The notes beneath the pieces are model-generated. The model ran no database searches. It was given only the letters and a program-made list of their open reading frames with translations, and had not been told where the DNA came from. Positions 10,216-23,279 of a DNA stretch of 64,000 nucleotides are shown piece after piece. The DNA comes from Epiperipatus broadwayi (taxonomy: Eukaryota; Onychophora; Udeonychophora; Euonychophora; Peripatidae). The position numbers and the translations under genes were made by a program. Position 1 is the first letter of the stretch, and the number at the start of each line of letters is the position of its first letter. The stretch spans positions 1,358,517 through 1,422,516 of the forward strand of contig JAQFVV010012575.1 of assembly GCA_028023455.1 (NCBI GenBank). The letters run 5' to 3'.

Positions 10216-13200
10216 TATTGTAACATGATAAAGATGATGATGATGGTAAAATGATCAATATAATTTGAATAAAACATAGCTTATTCATTGGTCTCCACTT
10301 TGTAATGGAATATTGATTATATTATGAGATGATAATATAAAAACTTCAGTATGTCTCTGAAATGAGATGTCATTCATAATAAAATAAATCTAGTCTAAAT
10401 ATGGAATGCCATTTAATAATTGCCCTAAAATTGATTAGGCATTTTGTAATAATTTCCATTTGTACATGATCGTCATTGACTAGCACTGGGTAACTACTTT
10501 GAAACAATAATAATGAAACTTCTACCTCACTACCTCTTTACATTTGTTCAGTCAACATTTGTCATAAAATAAAAAAAATTGACCTATAGATTTTTAGACC
10601 ACCACTTAACACTATATGGAAATAAAATATAATGAAGAAGTACCCTTATGATTTAAATATTATTTTTAACAGGGCAAAACATGCATCAGAAAATAGTAAT
10701 TCTGTTATAACCTGTATAAAATTATCTAGCTCAGTCATTGGTCACACTAGACAATAACAATATTTCCAATACATAATTATTTAGATTGCCCACTACACTA
10801 AAATAAAATACTAATGATAATCTTTATTAAAATCGAATTTATTCAGATAGTATTTAAAACAAAAAAAAAGGCAAACAAGATCATCATGTTAGATATCACC
10901 AAATCTATTCACTATTCCAAAGTACACTGAATAAGCAGTGAAATCATATATCTTTGACCAAAACAATGATGTTTCCCTAAGATATCTATTTGATTTATAA
11001 TTGAATTAAATCAAATTCGAATCTACATGTAACTAAGTTCTGATATACTTTTACTAATCTAATATTATTTATAGTGATGAAAATTTACTTTAACATTTGA
11101 TGACATTCTATTTAAATCAACTAGTTTCGAAATAATTCTAATAACATTTTGAAAATGTTTTGTAAGCCTACAGTATTTATAATGTTCAAATAAAATAAAC
11201 CCTTACTCAGTTTTATAAGTAATTTAATAATATATTAAATATAATATCAATATTTTATTCATATATTACATTATATTGACATGAAATTATTGCTTAAGTT
11301 ATGTTTTAAAATAAAACACTACAAGTATTCATTATCAATAAATCTATTAGGTAATTTAGCATTTGGTCATACTCAATCACATTATATATAAAATATATTG
11401 TAGGTTTCTATTGGATATTTACCGATTTACAATCACTGATATTATTCATCTGCTTAAATCTCCAATTAATCGATTATAAAAATGGATTTTTATAACAATT
11501 AAACTATATAAAACTTGGCAATTGTCCAAGCCAAAGATAATATTAAGTTATACTAGTTAATGAAATTTATGATCGCCACTTCAAAAAAATTTAAAAAGTA
11601 ATTAAGACAACTCAATCTGACTAATGACACAATAAAATCTATTAAGATTTTTGTAACCAAACAAGATAAGCAAATTAATAATCAACCCTGAACTAATGAA
11701 ATTATTTCTACCAGTAATATTGACTTAGATAAGTAAACAAATATTTAAATGTAGTAACAAATATAAAATTTATATCTAATCAGAATTAATAATAATGTAT
11801 AAGAAAATATACATATATCTAACTCTATTTCACTTACCAAAATTGGTTTGATCTTGGATCAAACTTTAAGTACCAAAAATTACCTTGCACATTCAAAAGA
11901 AATAATTAGACAGATTCATTGGATTTTAATCAACTCTAAATTTATCGGTTAATAAATTAAAAATTTATAATAGTAGTAAAAAAAATTGTATATAAAAGAA
12001 CAATAACAAAAGATATCTGCAATAGATTAAAATCATAGTCCATTGAAAAGTACAATACTATGTTTCTTTAATATATAAATAATTGATATTCTATTACCAT
12101 ATCAGAATCAATAATGAATAAGAATAATATATATATGAAACTCAAAAGTGTGTTGCATGAGAATAATACTATATATAAAACTGACGGAGAGATTTTAAAT
12201 ATTTTCCTGAGACATTAAATAGAATATACAATGATAAAAAAATGTGATCAAATAAAAATTGATCTCTATTAATTAATGTAATTTCTAAATAATTAAACTA
12301 ACATAAACCCATTATATTTAAATCCTTCTCTATCCGAATATCTCCAAGTTAAATCTTGAACATAAAAAAAAGTATTTGAAAATATCGCATCTATTAACCT
12401 ATATCATCAGATAAGAGTTTAAATAATAAGAACAAAAATGAATCTCTCTGACCTTTTTATCATGTGAATCCTATAATAACTCATATATATATATCATTTA
12501 TCATTTAAGCCTATGTTTTAAAATAAAATATGAAAAAAAACATAAACACTCTTTTTCTTTTATATATATATATATATACAGAGATATCATACCATCTAAG
12601 TGAAAAGTTTGTCCATTTTTACCCACTAGTCCATTGTGGTCCCTGGTTCCTTGTTTCGGATCCTAATGCATAGAGACAATTTTTCTTTAAGTAGAGAAGA
12701 CAAGCATGAATGATAACTATCATGGATTTGAATTCAATTTACTTTCGCATTTAAATTTCAATATTTTCTTTTAAGCATATAAATGTATCCAAGCTTTTAA
12801 AGCAACAAATACTTAGTTGATTCAAAATCACACATCACTGGCTTTATTTTCTTTTTTCATTGGTAATAATGTATAAAAAGAACTTTTTTTCATTGACAAA
12901 ATTTAGTTATATCCAAGTGAATAATAAATGCTAGCTTTTTCTTTCTAAATTAAAGTGAAATTTAAATTGCTTAATACCACACATTAGTTGAGTTAATCGA
13001 TCTTGTGAAATTCATTGATCTGAAATATGATATCCACATACACATCACTGGGTTTGTATTCATCACAAATAAATAGATGGAATTCTAGATTTTTAACAAT
13101 GGAATATTTTTTTTATAGCTGACTTGTAATACAACACATTTTGATGGTTTTGTTTTACATTTTGCTGTAATCCCTGGAATTTCATTAATGAGTTGCCCAA

Positions 13201-14609
13201 TTGAATGGGCAGATATTTTGGGTTTATTCTCTCATGATTTTAGAAATTAATCACTTAAAAATTGAAAATTTAACAAATTTTTAAAGATGAATACAAACCT
13301 ATCCATTCTAGGCAATGATATGATTACAAGAACTCAAGTTGCAGCATTTCTGTTCTATTTATAACACAGCCTTGATGATACTAATGTTGTCAGGACAACT
13401 GTTGAATATAACTCATATTTTACTCATTAATGTAAAAACATTGTTTAAGAAAATTTGCCTCCAATTAATAAGTGAAATGAAGATTTTAAAACAATTGGAT
13501 ACAGTGAAAATAAAATCCTGTTTACAAGTTCAATATTATTTTTGATTTTAAACCAAAAATAAAGAATTCATATTACATTTTCAATACCTTTCAATGAATA
13601 TATATATATATATTAGTGGATATTTAATAATATTTTCCAATACTAATTAATAAACAATTCATATATAAAACATAAAACATTTAATTTTATAACAGGTAAG
13701 TTGCTATGGTGACTGTAATAACAGAAATTGAAATGTGTAATAATGGATACTAATATTCATTTTATTCAAATCATCTTTCTATGATTCACTTAACTATTAT
13801 AAAATCTATTTATTTATTCACTTCTTTATATTTTTCTTGAAATTGACAACAATTGATTTATGATTCAATACTAGAATACTAGAATTAATAGTAAATAATG
13901 TTATTTTAAAATATTAGGTTGCCATGACTATCTAGTTAACATTAAAACTTCAGCACATCCATTATCCAGAGATCAAGTGAAATGAAAATTAAACAAGATC
14001 AACAAACATCTTTAGTTTTTTAGATGCTGTGACATACAGCACTAATCTGGCACTTTCTATATATATAAACTTTTTTTTTAAAAAAATGTATCATAGTTTT
14101 TCTATATTTATTGTTATTTGATTTTAAGTGTTTCCGTGGATACCTGAAATTGTTGATACTAGCAACTTATATAATATAAATATAACATTTACGCATACAT
14201 TTATGTTACAATTTAATTTTTCAAATATACACATTTAGCTATTCCCAATGATATTTAACAAATGGCAGAACATAACAAATCTAGAGATAAAGAGAAATAA
14301 TTTAATGCATGAAATGAAGTGTATTTGTTATGATGCCCATATGGAAATCCACATATGAAAATTTTAACTTCAAACTTTTGAATATTTATTTTTAATATTT
14401 CTTTAAAATATAACAACTGAAACCTTCATAGCTGTTATGTCTGTATAAATGAGAATAAATTAATATATGTATATTACTTTCTATGAAAAAATAAAAGAAT
14501 GCTAATAAATTTAAATAGTCATTCATGACAAATCAAAAATATTTACAAAAAGTAGTTATATAGTTTTATTTTCAAAATAATAAAATTAAAAATGGCCAAA
14601 TAAGGAATT
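10216..14609. other. long AT-rich stretch, nothing recognised
   Basis: About 4.4 kb with no supported gene. It contains (TA)n runs near 12561-12580 and 13599-13612. The open stretch at 13339-13545 (68 codons) has no recognisable motif and is not called. Confidence 0.55.
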
Positions 14610-14623
14610 AAAATCAGTATTTT

Positions 14624-14723
14624 TTTTTCATATGTCGGCCGGGATGCGAACCCACAACCGTCTGCAACCAACTACTTGCTTGTAAGGTGGCTGCGATGAT
14701 CTCTCAGCTAACAACGCTTGACA
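14624..14723 (-). mobile_element. tRNA-derived SINE, copy 2
   Basis: Inverted copy of the 100-bp SINE: reading the minus strand, GTCAAGCGTTGTTAGCTGAG, the anticodon-loop-like CTTACAA, a box-B-like GGGTTCGCATCC and a terminal A-run. Flanked by the perfect 14-bp direct repeat AAAATCAGTATTTT at 14610-14623 and 14724-14737. The acceptor half is more diverged than in copies 4 and 5. Confidence 0.88.
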
Positions 14724-14737
14724 AAAATCAGTATTTT

Positions 14738-16089
14738 GTTTGTTTGTTTTTTAAAATTAAAAGTGCATTTTTATTTTTGTATTATTGAAAAAAAAATAGA
14801 TTGGTTATTTTCCTTTTTTGCTAATAAAATATTTATCATTAATGTTTTTTGTGAGTATTATAATTGATATTTAATAAGTTATTATTTTAGTACATAAAGT
14901 TCCATAGTGACTTCACATGCACACACATCCATAATTGCGAATGTTGTGTTAACTATTACTACTTTTCAACACATTTCTATTTAAAATATTGTTAGAAATG
15001 TAAGAAATATTATTAAATTTCAAAAAAAGTCAATGGTATCAATAATGTATAAAATATTTTATGTCTCCAGTTATAAAATTTCATATTTAGAAAAAGCATA
15101 ATATATTTATGTTAAGTCAAATGTAGTTGATATTTATAGAAATGAAAATAATTTGAAGTAAATAAATAAATTTACTTGATTGTTATTATTGATTTATAAA
15201 CCAACAAACTCTGAATTCTAACATTCAAGCATCAGCTTGACCTACCCAGATTCCAACTGCCATCTAAAAATAAAAACTAAAACTAAGCAATAGTATATTA
15301 CACATTAGATTATAATCATTTAACGAGAAAAAAACAAACCTACTAATGAACAGGTAAAAAAGAACCATCCATCATATATCAAGTTAAAGTCACAGTAAGA
15401 TAAAACACAGAGAGCCATGAAAACAGGCCACATGGTTTAGCATTTAGAATAATTAAATAAAAAGTCTTTGTAAATTAACAGTAGATTCAGAAACAATAAA
15501 ATAATAACTAATATTTAGAAGAAAACCATAATAGTAGAAAAAAGAAAACAAGAGTGAAATTGTTTTAATTAAATGAGTCTGATATTTAGAATACAATGAC
15601 AAAAAAGATAGACTATAGTAGACTTTACATTTACTTATCAAAAATAGAAAAAGTAATTCTAAAATTAAGTTTTTATCCAATGACTAAGAGCAAAGTATTC
15701 AAACTATGACATATCCCAGCAAATATTAAAATAAAATAAAATGGCAAAATGCAAATTAAGTTGAGGCCACTTCTGTTCTTCAGCCATTTATGAAAATATC
15801 CATGAAAGTATAGAAACTCTATTTTTTTCCAACTTATAGAGATCCTCTATAAATAAAAAAAGACATGTTGTGGAAAATTAGAATTGTCTTTAGTAACAGT
15901 ATGTATAAACACATGCATTATTTTGTTTACATAATTAGCATTTGTCTTATGCAATTTATTAATATATATCTAAAATTTAGAATTACATTTTAACTAAATA
16001 GAAAAATGAAGAATCGTAATATCTGTATTTCTCAAGTTAATTATTATCTTTTGAAGAAATCTGAATTATTATAAGATATGGCTAAGCAG
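14738..16089. other. AT-rich DNA, possibly including the decayed 5' part of a LINE
   Basis: No readable gene. From about 15280 the + strand becomes A- and purine-rich, the same bias as the LINE relic that follows, so the LINE's upstream coding region may extend here beyond recognition. The minus-strand open stretch at 15453-15680 is a by-product of this bias. Confidence 0.4.
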
Positions 16090-17575
16090 ATTAGGAAATA
16101 AAAAAATTGTTGACAAAGTTATATATCAAATGCCTAAATGGTAAAAATGCACTAGATGATTGGAAGAATAGCATGGTAATATTAATTTTTAAAAAAAAAT
16201 GAAAATATTAAGCATTACAAACCTATTAGTATTCTGTCAGTTCTATCCCAAATCTTTACCAAGATTACAAAGAAATCAAGTCATATGTCACATGACCTAA
16301 TTTAACAAGCTTGTATTACTAATGTTATACATAGAGCTCAAAAATAAGCTCTTAACAAGCTTTTCAGAATATCCCCAACCCCAGACCAGTTTCTGCTACT
16401 GCATTCCTCAGCTCCTAGCACCTCACTGAGGAAGCCAGTAGCAAAAACTGATGTGGGGTTGAGGATATTCTGCAAGGCTTGTTAAGAGCTTATTTGCGAA
16501 CTCTATATATAACTTTACCAAGATTATAAGTGGTCTACATCAAACATTTTATTCTAATAAGTCAAAAGAACAAGCTAGATTTAAAAGTGGTTTTAGCATA
16601 ATAAATCATATCCAAGTACTGAGAAAAGTTATAGAAATGACCAATGAAAATAAGTTATCATTATAAAAAGGCATTTTATTCTGTAAGCATCTTTATGGTG
16701 ATTAAAACATTAGATCATTAAGTTATAGGTTTTGATATTATCATATTCAAATTGCAAAAGTAATAATTAGATTATAAGGTGATATTAATAATATTAACAT
16801 TGAGAAACATGTACAACAGGATGTTACACATATCTCCAAAACGTTTTACAGCAATTTTAGTAGAAATATTTTGTGGATTAAAATGAGAAACTAACAGACT
16901 AAATGGAGATTATTTAAGTCACCTTCATTTGCAGATGATTTAATTGTTTTTGAAAATAATGCTTTAGAGCTTTGAGAAATGTTGCAAGAGTTATTAGTCG
17001 AAAGTTAAAAAGTAGGACTAAGCATAATTGTTGATTGTAAATTAGAAAAACTACAAATACCTTGGTCAGATTACTATCATAGATGGAAATGTAATGGATG
17101 TTATTATTTATAAAATTAAACTTGGATGGAATAATTTGGTAGAAATAACTTAATATTAAAATAAATATGATTATATGTTTGAAAAGAAAGGTTTTTAATA
17201 CATGTGTATTACCAGTTCTTATTTATCGATTTGAGGCTTGGACATGTAACTGAAGAGCACTTTAGGAGTCTTCAGGTCACTCAACAAAGTCTTGAGTGAT
17301 GTAAATTAGGAATAACAAGAATGGTTGAAATTGAAATACATTGATGAGAGACCAAACAGATATTACTGACATTACGGAGAAAATTAAGAATCTTAATTGG
17401 ACCCGAGTTGGACATATTGTTAGAAGAGATGAAAATAGATGGACAGTTAAAATCTTAAATTGGATTCCAGGAGATTATAAAAGACCTAGAATAAGTTATA
17501 CTTTCAAATTTTTTAGTAACTATCAATCACTTCCAATTCTATGTACAATGAGATATGTTATTGGAATTAACAATT
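16090..17575 (+). pseudogene. LINE reverse transcriptase relic
   Basis: A non-LTR retrotransposon ORF2 fragment, heavily broken by stops and frameshifts. Recognisable pieces appear in the correct order: WKNSMVILIF at about 16161-16190 (start of the RT domain), ARFKSGFSIINHIQVLRKVI at about 16573-16632 (RT motif of the QxGF type), FADDLIVFENN at about 16928-16960 (the catalytic FADD, both Asp kept), and VGHIVRRDENRWTVKILNW at about 17407-17463, which is the typical LINE C-terminal segment followed by KRPR. Original enzyme role: target-primed reverse transcription. The element is interrupted by a hairpin insertion at 16268-16512. Clade not assigned; the C-terminus is of the type common in many invertebrate LINEs. 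Only the segment 17341-17577 is still open. Confidence 0.85.
16268..16512 (-). mobile_element. hairpin element, family B, inside the LINE
   Basis: Flanked by the 14-bp direct repeat CTTTACCAAGATTA at 16254-16267 and 16513-16526, where the repeat is LINE coding sequence. Arms at about 16328-16410 and 16429-16510 pair almost completely; 60 bp beyond the left arm is unpaired. On the minus strand the unpaired end (ACAAGC..GGTCATG..CATATGACTTG) matches the 3' end of the copy at 25285-25500. No coding. Confidence 0.8.
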
Positions 17576-18137
17576 AAGGATGTGAACATTTTTCTTATTA
17601 AATTAATTTTTCACAACAAATCAAAAGACATGTAATGAACACTAGAATAGCAGGCATCATTCTTGCATAAACATAATTACCAAATTATTTCACCTAATCC
17701 TTTCTATCCTTAGTAGTAAAAATATTGTACATATATTTCTTCTAGGTGCATATTTTGTAATAATTTTAGTCATAAATCATAAAATAGAAAATTGAAATCT
17801 GATTAATATTGATGTTCTATGGAAATCTGAAATTTATAAATCAATCTTGTTTGCTTATTTCTTTATATTATTAAAGATAAAAATATTGTACATATATTTG
17901 CTTAAAAACATTTTCCTCAGTGAATGAATAATATTAGCCATCAAACATAAAAGTAAAATTTAAAATTTGATATATCATAATACAATATTTATAATGGATG
18001 TTTAAATGGAAATCTTGGATTCTAATCTATCAGTTTATTTTGATTCTTGGCTAGGGCAGTTGTTCTAGGTAGGTTAAATGCTTTCTAATTAAGTTGATTT
18101 AAATGTATTACTCAACACATTCAATGTTTCCATATAT
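17576..18137. other. AT-rich DNA, nothing recognised
   Basis: Contains a loosely repeated phrase (AAAATATTGTACATATATTT at about 17720 and 17880) but no gene. Confidence 0.5.
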
Positions 18138-18166
18138 ATACATATATATATGATAATCAAAACAAG

Positions 18167-18400
18167 TTATAAATTTTGTAACTTGCTTTAAGCTTGCATT
18201 TTATGATCACTAGATGGAGCTTTAACAATAGCTCCTAACAAGCTTTGTTTACATAAATGCTGAGAGAGATAGAATTCAAAATCTCCATCGTTCTCTGGAG
18301 GTGGGTGACAACGATAGAGATTTTGAATTCTATCTCTCACAGCTTTTATGTAAACAAAGCTTGTTAGGAGCTATTGGTAAAGCTCCATCTAGTGATCATA
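18167..18400 (-). mobile_element. hairpin element, family B-like
   Basis: Near-perfect arms at 18202-18295 and 18308-18400 (GATCACTAGATGGAGCTTTA pairs with its complement), a loop of about 12 bp, and an unpaired stretch of about 35 bp outside the left arm. Flanking direct repeats are imperfect: ATATATATATGATAATCAAA at about 18145 and a similar ATATATATATCATCAAAACA at about 18402. Shares GCTTGTTAGGAGCTATT-type sequence with the 16.3-kb and 32.0-kb copies. Confidence 0.65.
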
Positions 18401-18423
18401 TATATATATATCATCAAAACAAA

Positions 18424-19267
18424 AGTACAAACAGTAGGAAAATTAAGGTATAATCTAGAAATGGTTAAATTAACAAACGCCATTGATTAAAATAGCATGT
18501 GCCATGACTACTATCATTGTTTGATCAAAAATCATGTGCATAATCTTTTCAAAATATTTCAGCAAAGTGTTAGACATACATTTATTACTGCAGTGTATTT
18601 CTTTTGCAATTTATTTCATAATCTTTAACACACACACATTCCATTTAAATTCCCTTTTGCATGACATTAATTCTATAATCATAAGACAATAAAAGATCAG
18701 GTTTGAAATGAAAAAAGATCATTTATAAAAGTGAAAGCTATAAAATAGTCAAAAATTTAAAATATGAATATATGAGGATTAAATCAATAATCTATATCAT
18801 TTTTTTAAAATGGTGAATTAAAAAGTGTACAGATAGAGAAAAACATTTCCAACTATAGTAGTAAAATTGCATTATTATAGTACTAATGAACATTCTTTTA
18901 TTGATATAGATTAATCAAAAAATTACAGAAGGAATGAAAACTTTTTTGCTATTGTGGATTGCACCAACATTGTGAACTAATGAAAACCTTTTGCTAATCT
19001 GTATTAATCTAAATCAAATGACAGTAAATACATAAAACTAGCTAATGTGGATTAATCAAAAGCAAATTGCATATGTTAACATCAATAAAGTGATCAATGG
19101 CAAAGTCCTCCATTGTGATAATCTGTTAGTAAACTTTTACTAAAAATACTATTCCTGTGAAATTGTTTGTTGTCAACCAAGTATGAGTTCACCATATTCA
19201 GAAACAAAACTGGATTGCATAATATTTGTTGTAAGGGGTAATGAGGCCATTAAACTTGATAACACAG
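18424..19267. other. AT-rich DNA, nothing recognised
   Basis: A phrase of the type TGTGGATTAATC or TCTGTATTAATC recurs irregularly at about 18900-19070; otherwise anonymous. Confidence 0.5.
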
Positions 19268-19278
19268 GAGCTTAATAT

Positions 19279-19385
19279 ATATATATTTTCATGGGTCATA
19301 GCATCAGCCGGGAAATGAACCCACTAACCCGGGACAACTGCTAGTAAAGCAGCTGTCGCTGATCACTCGACCACCAATGCTTGAC
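19279..19385 (-). mobile_element. tRNA-derived SINE, copy 3
   Basis: Inverted copy of the 100-bp SINE. The minus strand reads CAAGCATTGGTGGTCGAGTG, an anticodon-loop-like TTTACTA, a box-B-like GGGTTCATTTCCC and GCTATGACCCATGA. Flanked by the 11-bp direct repeat GAGCTTAATAT at 19268-19278 and 19386-19396. Confidence 0.88.
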
Positions 19386-19396
19386 GAGCTTAATAT

Positions 19397-20518
19397 TATT
19401 TCTAAAAAGTGCAGAAATTCTAAATTCATCAAGTCAGTAAATTTTTATTATGATATGTTAGGTGTTTATATTTTTTTATGCTTTTAAAAGATGAATTTTA
19501 GTTTTCTTTAAAGTCTTATTGTGCAGTATATACAATAAATTAACTTTATATGCATTTTTACATTTTTATGTTTTTTTTTTTTTTGCTTAAAGATGATTTT
19601 GGATAGTAACGTTAGTTTAGACTATGGACTTGAGACAAATTATACCTAAAAGCATATATTTCAATGTCAGTTACTACAAATAGATAATATAACAAACGAT
19701 GTTCTGAAGCCAATTATGTCACGATAGTAGATTTTACTATATTATATTTATAGCTAGTATTAAAATAATATTTAATAAAAATCACATTGTTTAATAAAAT
19801 TCCGAATTTTAACTTAGTTGAATACTATTGGAGTATTAGTTGAAAGCATGATTTAAATTAGAAATGATTTCCAATTTCTGATTGTCTTTTATTAAAAGTA
19901 TGGGTTTTTTTTTTAAATACTACTTTAGCGCTATCCATGAATATGGCAAGAATATTTTGAATGCCACATGGTGATGGTTCAAACGATTCCTTATTTACAT
20001 ATTATTAGGAAAGAAAGAATTGTTCACTATTTATTATATATATTAGAAAAAAAATATTATATATTAATGTATTAAATCTTATGTGATAAAATTATATTGA
20101 AAAAAATTCAATTTTGGATAATTGGATTCAGATTTTGAAATGAAAATACAATACAGTATATAAAAATAGAGAAGATCGCCCACGCGTGCGTTAGAAAAAT
20201 AAAACTATTTGCACAAAAATATATTTACAGGTTGGTAGAAATGTTATTTAATTTATATTATTTTTTAGTTTAGCTGTTAGCTTATAATTAGTATTATATT
20301 CATGTTGTCTAGATATATTTTTTCGGTAGTATTACTTTATTGAAAATAATTTTAACGTCATGTGTCTTACTAATTAATTACCATAATAAATTTACTTATT
20401 CTATATAAAACACCTGCCTAGTTATTTAAATTCTTATGTCTGTTGGAAATTTTATTTTACATTTTGTATAAATAGATGCAAAGCGGAATAAAGAACTAAT
20501 AAGGATTTTTCTTCTCTG

Positions 20519-20551
<33 letters not shown>

Positions 20552-21279
20552 CTAATTTATGAGATAGAGTCTGCTTTGCATTTTTTTCCCATGTTTTTTT
20601 TTTTTAATTATTCTAACTTATGAGATAGTATCAGTTATACATAAATGTATTCATGAAAATGAGCTTGCGTTAAATTTTTCATTCGGCATTATCGACAGTT
20701 TATACGTGTAACTAAAAGAAATATTTTAATTTTAAAGATGAAAAGACTGGATTATAAACAGATCATCATAAATTTATTTATTGACCAATTCCATATTAAT
20801 TCAAATTTAAAAATAAATATTTAGCATGTAATAAAATAATCGCTTTTAAACACATAATAGGTTATAAAATATTTTCAAAACAATACTTTTTCTCCAATCC
20901 CTGCGTAGAGCAAACAGAACACATTCTGTGTTTTTTCTTACTCTAACTAAGAATAGTTAGACACCCATTATCAATGAATACTTGAGCTGGCTAACTAGAT
21001 TAGCTATAAACATGCCACCTGAAAAAAAATCATAAACTTTTTCGAAAATTTTCAACTCCTAGAATAATTTTCAAATTCAGCCTAAATTTGAATACTATGC
21101 CAAGAACACTGCAAATGGATGTAATAAACATGATAGCTTTAGACTCTTTTTAGGCATATACACTTTGGGTTTAAAACAATCAATTTATCAAAATAATTGA
21201 TGTACTTAAGAGGTGAAGGTTTCTGAATCAATTATAATAATAACAATATTTATATACAAGATATTATCTATACAGAATT
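19397..21279. other. AT-rich but CpG-retaining stretch with homopolymers
   Basis: No gene recognised. Between about 19600 and 20720 CpG is clearly more frequent than in neighbouring DNA (GTAACG, AAACGATG, AGCGCT, CCCACGCGTGCG, TTCGGTA, TTAACGTC, AAGCGG, ATCGACAG). A T18 run followed by an A12 run lies at about 20519-20551. Confidence 0.5.
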
Positions 21280-21340
21280 TAATGTAATTAGAAGGGATTT
21301 GAACTCAGACTTTCAAACTCATTAATATTCACTCCATCCT
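21280..21340 (-). mobile_element. decayed tRNA-derived SINE relic
   Basis: The minus strand has GAAAGTCTGAGTTCAAATCC, matching the relic at 9226-9300, followed by a TATAGGATGGAGTGAAT-type stretch on the 5' side. Too degraded for a clear box A. Confidence 0.35.
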
Positions 21341-21344
21341 ATAC

Positions 21345-21805
21345 AACTGATACACTTGACTACATATATGTAAATATGATAAATGATCTCCAATACATGT
21401 ATTTTGTGCTGAATCAGCACTCATCAGTTGATCCAGATCATCATCTCCCACACACATATATAATCAGTGCTCAGTTTAAATTAAGATAGCAAATCTTCAA
21501 ACTTTAATCACAGACTTCAATCTTCTTCATTCTCCAACTCTTCAACCATCCATATCATTGAAAACATGATGATGGAGATTCACATCAACAAGGGCTTTTG
21601 GAGGATGAAAAAGATTGGAGCTTGTACATTAAAGTTTGAAGATTTTCCAGCTTAATATAATCTGACCACTGATTATATATACATGTGTGGGAGATAATGT
21701 TCTGGACCAATTGATGAATGTTGGTTTAGCACAAAGTACATATATTGGAAGATTATTTATTTTATCATATGTATGTGGTCATGTGTAACAGTCTTAAGTG
21801 ATGTT
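21345..21805. repeat. foldback made of two inverted family D copies
   Basis: The left arm (about 21345-21530) is the imperfect reverse complement of the right arm (about 21610-21805), centred near 21575. Left has GTGCTGAATCAGCAC and GATCCAGATCATCATCTCCC; right has GGGAGATAATGTTCTGGACC and ATGTGGTCATGTGTA. Inner parts pair through AATCTTCAAACTTTAAT. The single copy at 9285-9445 shows the unfolded unit. Confidence 0.7.
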
Positions 21806-23279
21806 ATATTGCTAAGTTTACTAATATATGATTTGGTTGAAGATCTTTCAATGCCATATAGCTATTTGAGTTATATAGCTGGGTTTAAAGACATTTAAGT
21901 GTTTGAAAATTTCAAGCTTTCTACTCAATGGTTAACTCTTAGATAAATGCTGGCATTGGGTTGGTATTTTTAGTTCTAGTGTCTGAAATTATCATAGTGC
22001 CTCTCTAAGGAGTGACAAAGCATACAGAACCATTGATCAGTAGTTTGGGTGTGGTTTCTGGTAGAGATATTTTAAATGCTTTCTCTGGCTAAGCCTTTAT
22101 CTCAAAGCTTGTTGAGCAATTAGCGAAGCTCTTTGTTTATATTTTGCAAACTGAAAAAAGAAATGGGCTCATGTGATATATGACTCTATTTTTTATTAAC
22201 TATTTATTTTAAATTATTCCCTTGGCAAAAAAAAAAGAACTTTCTTCAATATGTATATTATTCCTAAGAACTTTAATTTCAACATTTACTTCAATTTCTT
22301 TGACAAATTCAGAAAGTAGGCTTTTCTTAATTCCATCTCAGACAAACATGGAATCTTGTTGAAATAATTAACGAAGGAATTTCCTTCCTAACGTAATAAA
22401 AACGTTTACAATATGTTGCTATAGCAGCGCATCTTCTTGGCAACAAAATTATGCTGATAAAAAATATTATTTCACCCTATTAATTTTTAAATAAAGAAAC
22501 TGAATTGCAAAAATAATCTTATATAATAGGAAAATAAGAGATAACATGGGCTCTCTTTTTACTATTCTTGGATCATTCGTTATAATTTGTAGGGTGAAAG
22601 GTTTACTGGATAGATTTTGCTTTTGCCAAAGAATATTTGGGATTCAAAACTGTAATCCGTGCAGTTAGCCATCTGGTGGGCGGTGGGCATCTTTAACTTC
22701 TTTTTCGCTTTTAAGCTAATAAATTAATATTCAAACAACCTTAGATGATGTCAAAATGGAATTAAATTGCTCAATCATGTAACAGAGTATTAAAGAGAGG
22801 ATACTGTTTTTATTTAAGCTAATATAAGATGAAAAAATCAGAACGTCATTGTGTTAGTCTTATAATGAGAAAATATTTTTATATTTTTAAATTTAACTCT
22901 AATTAATCAATTAAATTTCACAAATAATTATCATTATTATGTTTCTGCTATTTGGTAAACAGACTTTTGAGATAAAAATTTGAAGAAGAATAGAAAGATA
23001 AATTAAAAAGATAAGCAACAAATGTTGAAGTGATGAAGAGCCTAAATGACTTAAGTAAATTATTAGGGGGGGGGTAGTATTAGGCATTTACTTAGGAATA
23101 AAGAGATTTATCTATGTTAGAAGTGTCAGTATAGAGTAAGAAAAAAATGGAAAGAAAATGTTAGTATCAAAGAAAAAATTACTTTGTATTAGAAAAATCG
23201 AAAAAAGTAGAAATAGTAGAAGCTATTCAAACTCAAATTTAAAACTTCCCTGGGGTAAATAACTATTACTAATGATGAT
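21806..23279. other. anonymous DNA with two small CpG-retaining patches
   Basis: No gene. The patch at 22370-22450 contains GTTGCTATAGCAGC, which loosely resembles an RFX X-box, and TTGGCAAC nearby; the patch at 22650-22710 is locally GC-rich. A run of nine G lies at 23066-23074. These do not amount to a supported promoter. Confidence 0.4.

Noticed and set aside
13339-13545. 68-codon + strand ORF
   Set aside because: AT-rich composition identical to its surroundings and no motif.
22416-22442. RFX X-box-like promoter site
   Set aside because: Only a loose match (GTTGCTATAGCAGC), with no gene or conserved flank to support it.
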